DNA of 64,000 nucleotides from Flaviaesturariibacter aridisoli (GTDB lineage: Bacteria; Bacteroidota; Bacteroidia; Chitinophagales; Chitinophagaceae): positions 1 through 64,000 of the forward strand of contig NZ_SKFH01000005.1 of NCBI RefSeq assembly GCF_004343705.1, in the 5' to 3' direction. Below the pieces are notes generated by a model. The model saw only the letters and a program-made list of their open reading frames with translations. It was not told the origin of the DNA and searched no databases. The position numbers and the translations under genes were made by a program. Of the stretch, positions 61,476-64,000 are shown one piece after another (within the stretch, counting starts at the first letter, position 1; every line of letters begins with the position of its first letter).

Positions 61476-62717
61476 CTACGCGACTTTCAGCAGGCTCATC
61501 TTGCTCTTGTCGAATTTGCGCTTGGCATATTCCAGGTCGAGGGTGAAGAACTTTTCCGAAGAGGAGGGGAGTTCAAACATCGCGTCGGTGAGGATGCTTT
61601 CGCAGATGGAGCGCAGACCGCGGGCGCCGAGCTTGAATTCCACGGCTTTTTCCACCATGAAGTCGAGCACGTCGTTTTCGAGCTGCAGCTTGATGCCTTC
61701 GAGCTCGAAGAGGCGGATGTATTGCTTGATGAGGGCGTTCTTGGGTTCCACCAGGATGGCGCGCAGCGTGGAGGCGTCCAGCGGGTCGAGGTGGGTCACT
61801 ACGGGCAGGCGGCCCAGCAGCTCGGGGATGAGGCCGAAGGCTTTCAGGTCCTGCGCATTCACGTAGCGGAGCAGGTTCTTCTTCATGTTCTCCTGCAGGT
61901 CCTTGTCCACGTTGAAGCCGATGGTGTTGGTCTGCACGCGGCGGCCGATGATCTTGTCGATGCCGTCGAAGGCGCCGCCGCAGATGAAGAGTATGTTCTG
62001 GGTATTGATCTTAATGAGTTTCTGCTCGGGGTGCTTGCGGCCGCCCTGCGGGGGCACGAGCACGTCGGTGCCTTCGAGGAGCTTCAGCATGCCCTGCTGC
62101 ACGCCCTCGCCCGACACGTCGCGGGTGATGGAAGGGTTGTCGCCTTTGCGCGCGATCTTGTCGATCTCGTCGATATAGACGATGCCCCGCTCGGCGGCGG
62201 CCACGTCGTAGTTGCACACCTGCAGCAGGCGGGTGAGGATGGATTCCACGTCTTCGCCCACATAGCCGGCTTCGGTGAACACCGTGGCGTCTACGATGGC
62301 GAAGGGTACGTTGAGCAGCTTGGCGATGGTTTTCGCCAGCAGGGTTTTGCCGGTGCCGGTTTCGCCCACCATGACGATGTTGCTTTTTTCGATCTCGATT
62401 TCGGTGCCGGGCTCGGCTTTGTACTGGAGGCGCTTGTAGTGGTTGTATACGGCCACCGAGAGCACCTTTTTGGCCTCGTCCTGGCCGATGATGTATTCGT
62501 CGAGGAATTTCTTGATCTCGAGGGGCTTTTTCACCGTCAGCTTGAAGGCTGCGGATCCGGCGCCTTTGTCGTCGCGCACGAGCAGCTCCTGGTCGATGAT
62601 CTCCCGGGCATGCTCCACGCAGTTTTCACAGATATGTCCCTCCTGGCCGGCGATGAGGATCTTCACCTCGTCGCGGCTCCGGCCGCAGAAAGAGCAATGC
62701 AATATGTTTTTCGCCAT
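61476..62717 (-). CDS. clpX: ATP-dependent Clp protease ATP-binding subunit ClpX
   Basis: This 413-residue AAA+ unfoldase feeds substrates to ClpP. The N-terminal zinc-binding domain has the four Cys in CSFCGRSRDEV and HICENC. Walker A is GETGTGKTLLAKTIA, Walker B is IVYIDEIDKIARK, and the pore/sensor segments include DVSGEGVQQGMLKLLEG and the ARG finger region LGARGLRSICESIL. The IGF-type loop that docks ClpP would lie near FICGGAFDGIDKIIGRR. It is full length. It has its own promoter (62777-62810), and a terminator stands between it and the upstream clpP. Confidence 0.97.
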   Translation of the reverse strand: MAKNILHCSFCGRSRDEVKILIAGQEGHICENCVEHAREIIDQELLVRDDKGAGSAAFKLTVKKPLEIKKFLDEYIIGQDEAKKVLSVAVYNHYKRLQYKAEPGTEIEIEKSNIVMVGETGTGKTLLAKTIAKLLNVPFAIVDATVFTEAGYVGEDVESILTRLLQVCNYDVAAAERGIVYIDEIDKIARKGDNPSITRDVSGEGVQQGMLKLLEGTDVLVPPQGGRKHPEQKLIKINTQNILFICGGAFDGIDKIIGRRVQTNTIGFNVDKDLQENMKKNLLRYVNAQDLKAFGLIPELLGRLPVVTHLDPLDASTLRAILVEPKNALIKQYIRLFELEGIKLQLENDVLDFMVEKAVEFKLGARGLRSICESILTDAMFELPSSSEKFFTLDLEYAKRKFDKSKMSLLKVA

Positions 62718-62776
62718 AGGATGTTTTCTGATTAGTTAGAGTGCTTTCCCGCTCAGTTGGCTGCACGGACAGCGGG

Positions 62777-62810
62777 CAAAGTTAGAAAAAACCCAGCCCG
62801 GGCGCGTCAA
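62777..62810 (-). promoter_or_regulatory. Bacteroidota-type promoter of clpX
   Basis: On the minus strand TTG (62810-62808) and TAACTTTG (62784-62777) are spaced by 23 bp. The clpX ATG lies 59 bases downstream of the -7 box. The rest of the spacer up to 62959 shows nothing else that I can recognise. Confidence 0.78.
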
Positions 62811-62959
62811 TTGGGATGAATTGGGAGGATTTTAGGTCAAAAGCCGGTGTTTCAATCGTTTAACGCCGATTCACCACCATTTGTTACGTCGTTTATCACT
62901 AGGGAACGGGCATGCAGGGGCCGGAACGCAGTACGTTGATCGCGGGGGGTAACGCCGAT

Positions 62960-62988
62960 AAAAAAGCCATCGCTGTAGCGATGGCTTT
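62960..62988 (-). terminator. Intrinsic terminator after clpP
   Basis: Arms of 11 bp (AAAGCCATCGC) enclose the loop TGTA, with a six-T run on the minus strand. It lies 27 bases past the clpP stop, so clpX is a separate transcription unit. Confidence 0.88.
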
Positions 62989-63014
62989 AATCTATTCGTC
63001 TTTGATCGGCGCGC

Positions 63015-63680
63015 TTACGACAGTTTGTCGCTGATCTTGTCTACGATGCCATACTGCAGGGCGGCTTCGGCGTCCATCCAGTAGTCGCGCTCGAAGTCTT
63101 TGCGGATGCGCTCGACCGTTTGGCCGGTGTTTTCGGCGAGGATCTTGGCGCCCATTTCCTTGGTGCGGAGGATCTGCTCGGCATGGATCTCCATGTCGGC
63201 GCTCACGGCCTGAATGTGGCCGCCGAGCGAGGGCTGGTGAATCATCACTTCGCCGTGGGGGAAGATGAAGCGCCGGCCTTTGGCGCCGCCGCTGAGCAGG
63301 ATGGAACCCATCGAGGCCGCGAGGCCCATACAAATGGTGCTTACCGGGCTTTTGATCATCCGCATCATATCGTAGATGACCATGCCGCTGGTAACGGAGC
63401 CGCCGGGCGAGGAGATGTAGAACTTGATCTCTTCACCGGGCTGGGCGAAGTCGAGCAGGAGCAGCTTCGTAGTGATGTCTTTGGCGCTCTTGTCGTCCAC
63501 CACGCCCCAAAGGTAGATGGAGCGTGTTTCGTAAAAATGCTGCTCCATGCGCTTGTAGAGCATGCGGGTATCGGTCTCTGCGCGTTCTTCTTTTTCCTCT
63601 TCCTGCTCCGGCTCTTCGGGGTTGGGCTGGGGGCTCATGATGTGAAAGCGGCGGTTGTATAAAAGTTCGTTGCGTTCCAT
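63015..63680 (-). CDS. clpP: ClpP-family serine protease, with acidic N-terminal extension
   Basis: The 221-residue Clp proteolytic subunit has its catalytic Ser in GLAASMGSIL, His in EVMIHQPSLG and Asp in DFERDYWMD, so the triad is complete. The oxyanion segment ISSPGGSVTSG is normal. The N-terminus carries an extra roughly 25 residues that are very acidic (PNPEEPEQEEEKEERAE), where typical ClpP has a short axial loop. A Met at 63638 would shorten it by 14 residues. The length exceeds the usual 195-205. A second clpP (partial, 63788 onward) precedes it on the same strand, so the organism has at least two ClpP subunits. Confidence 0.93.
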   Translation of the reverse strand: MERNELLYNRRFHIMSPQPNPEEPEQEEEKEERAETDTRMLYKRMEQHFYETRSIYLWGVVDDKSAKDITTKLLLLDFAQPGEEIKFYISSPGGSVTSGMVIYDMMRMIKSPVSTICMGLAASMGSILLSGGAKGRRFIFPHGEVMIHQPSLGGHIQAVSADMEIHAEQILRTKEMGAKILAENTGQTVERIRKDFERDYWMDAEAALQYGIVDKISDKLS

Positions 63681-63723
63681 TTGTGGATTGATTTATAGGT
63701 TGATTGCCTGAATTTTCGTGCGG

Positions 63724-63787
63724 CGTCAGCCGTCAGCCGTGAATAGGCTCCAGGGGGCGCTCACGGTTCACGGCTCACGGTTCACGC
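63724..63787. repeat. Inverted GTCAGCC/TCACGGT heptamer tracts between the clpP genes
   Basis: The left arm (63724-63743) has GTCAGCC, GTCAGCC, GTGAA. The right arm (63760-63787) has CTCACGG, TTCACGG, CTCACGG, TTCACGC in exact 7-bp register, ending at the stop codon of the next gene. Confidence 0.85.
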
Positions 63788-64000
63788 TTAAGCCTTTTCT
63801 TTCTTCTCTTTCTTGGGGTTGACCAGCAGCACTTCATCCACGAGGCCGTATTCTTTCGCTTCGGTGGCGGTCATCCAGTAGTCGCGGGTGAGGTCTTCTT
63901 CCACGCGCTCCACGCTCTGGTTGGAGTGGTGGCTGTAGATCTCGTACAGCTCGCGCTTCAGCTTTTTGATCTGGCCCACGGTGATCTCGATGTCGGTAGC
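63788..64000 (-). CDS. clpP: ClpP-family serine protease, 3' part only (cut by window edge)
   Basis: The frame is open from the stop at 63788 through the window end. It encodes ATDIEITVGQIKKLKREL, then the C-terminal part of ClpP (LYEIYSHHSNQSVERVEEDL, TRDYWMTATEAKEYGLVDEVL). The catalytic Asp region EEDLTRDYWM is present. Ser and His lie outside the window. A Lys-rich end (PKKEKKEKA) follows. It is the upstream member of the clpP-clpP pair. It reads as canonical ClpP, more so than the acidic-tailed one at 63015. Confidence 0.9.
   Translation of the reverse strand, partial: ATDIEITVGQIKKLKRELYEIYSHHSNQSVERVEEDLTRDYWMTATEAKEYGLVDEVLLVNPKKEKKEKA

Overview
The window looks like chromosomal DNA of a GC-rich member of the Bacteroidota, most likely Chitinophagales/Chitinophagaceae. 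The grounds are type IX secretion (T9SS) C-terminal sorting domains on three exported proteins, the T9SS regulator PorX, a bacterial GGGP synthase, a DUF3078 protein, a TIGR02436-type four-helix-bundle gene, a B12-dependent ribonucleotide reductase, and promoters of the Bacteroidota form (TTG, 19-23 bp, TAnnTTTG) in front of gyrB, rbfA and clpX. No rRNA, tRNA, CRISPR array, prophage or plasmid gene was seen. Genus cannot be settled from this stretch.

Layout. 1-2395: an IS256-family insertion sequence, then a gene-free 1 kb holding a 31-unit array of 21-bp repeats and a string of palindromes. 2396-10460: a giant T9SS-exported subtilisin-like protease, a small conserved protein, an aldo/keto reductase and a CarboxypepD_reg-type protein. 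10639-14769: gyrB, a second 21-bp array, two single-domain response regulators and a four-helix-bundle gene. 14766-24553: lpxD, an HD phosphohydrolase, porX, an MBL-fold hydrolase, an acyl-CoA dehydrogenase and a tandem pair of unrecognised envelope paralogues. 24555-34265: an MsbA-like exporter, rbfA, a LolC/E-like permease, a transketolase N-terminal subunit, a WecA-like transferase, frr, a DMT transporter, a DUF3078 protein and scpA. 34325-44382: an L,D-transpeptidase/lipoprotein pair, a VWA/beta-propeller protein, dxs, a third 21-bp array, several envelope proteins, and a RAYT/IS200-like transposase inside a cluster of more than ten short hairpins. 44659-54158: a LytS/LytTR two-component pair, an M28 peptidase, a 1540-residue HYR/lectin/T9SS protein and GGGP synthase. 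54159-64000: nrdJ, an unrecognised lipoprotein/repeat-protein pair, clpX and two clpP genes, the second cut by the window edge.

The genes are mostly housekeeping and cell-envelope functions. The unusual content lies between the genes. First, there are three separate arrays with the same 21-bp period but unrelated unit sequences. Second, many intergenic spacers carry degenerate 7-bp tandem tracts, usually as inverted pairs, often around a terminator. Third, a hairpin cluster with constant 3-nt loops surrounds a Y1 transposase. Fourth, dispersed palindromic elements occur, including one inserted in frame near the 3' end of nrdJ. The three 21-bp arrays and the inverted heptamer tracts are the strongest candidates for something undescribed.
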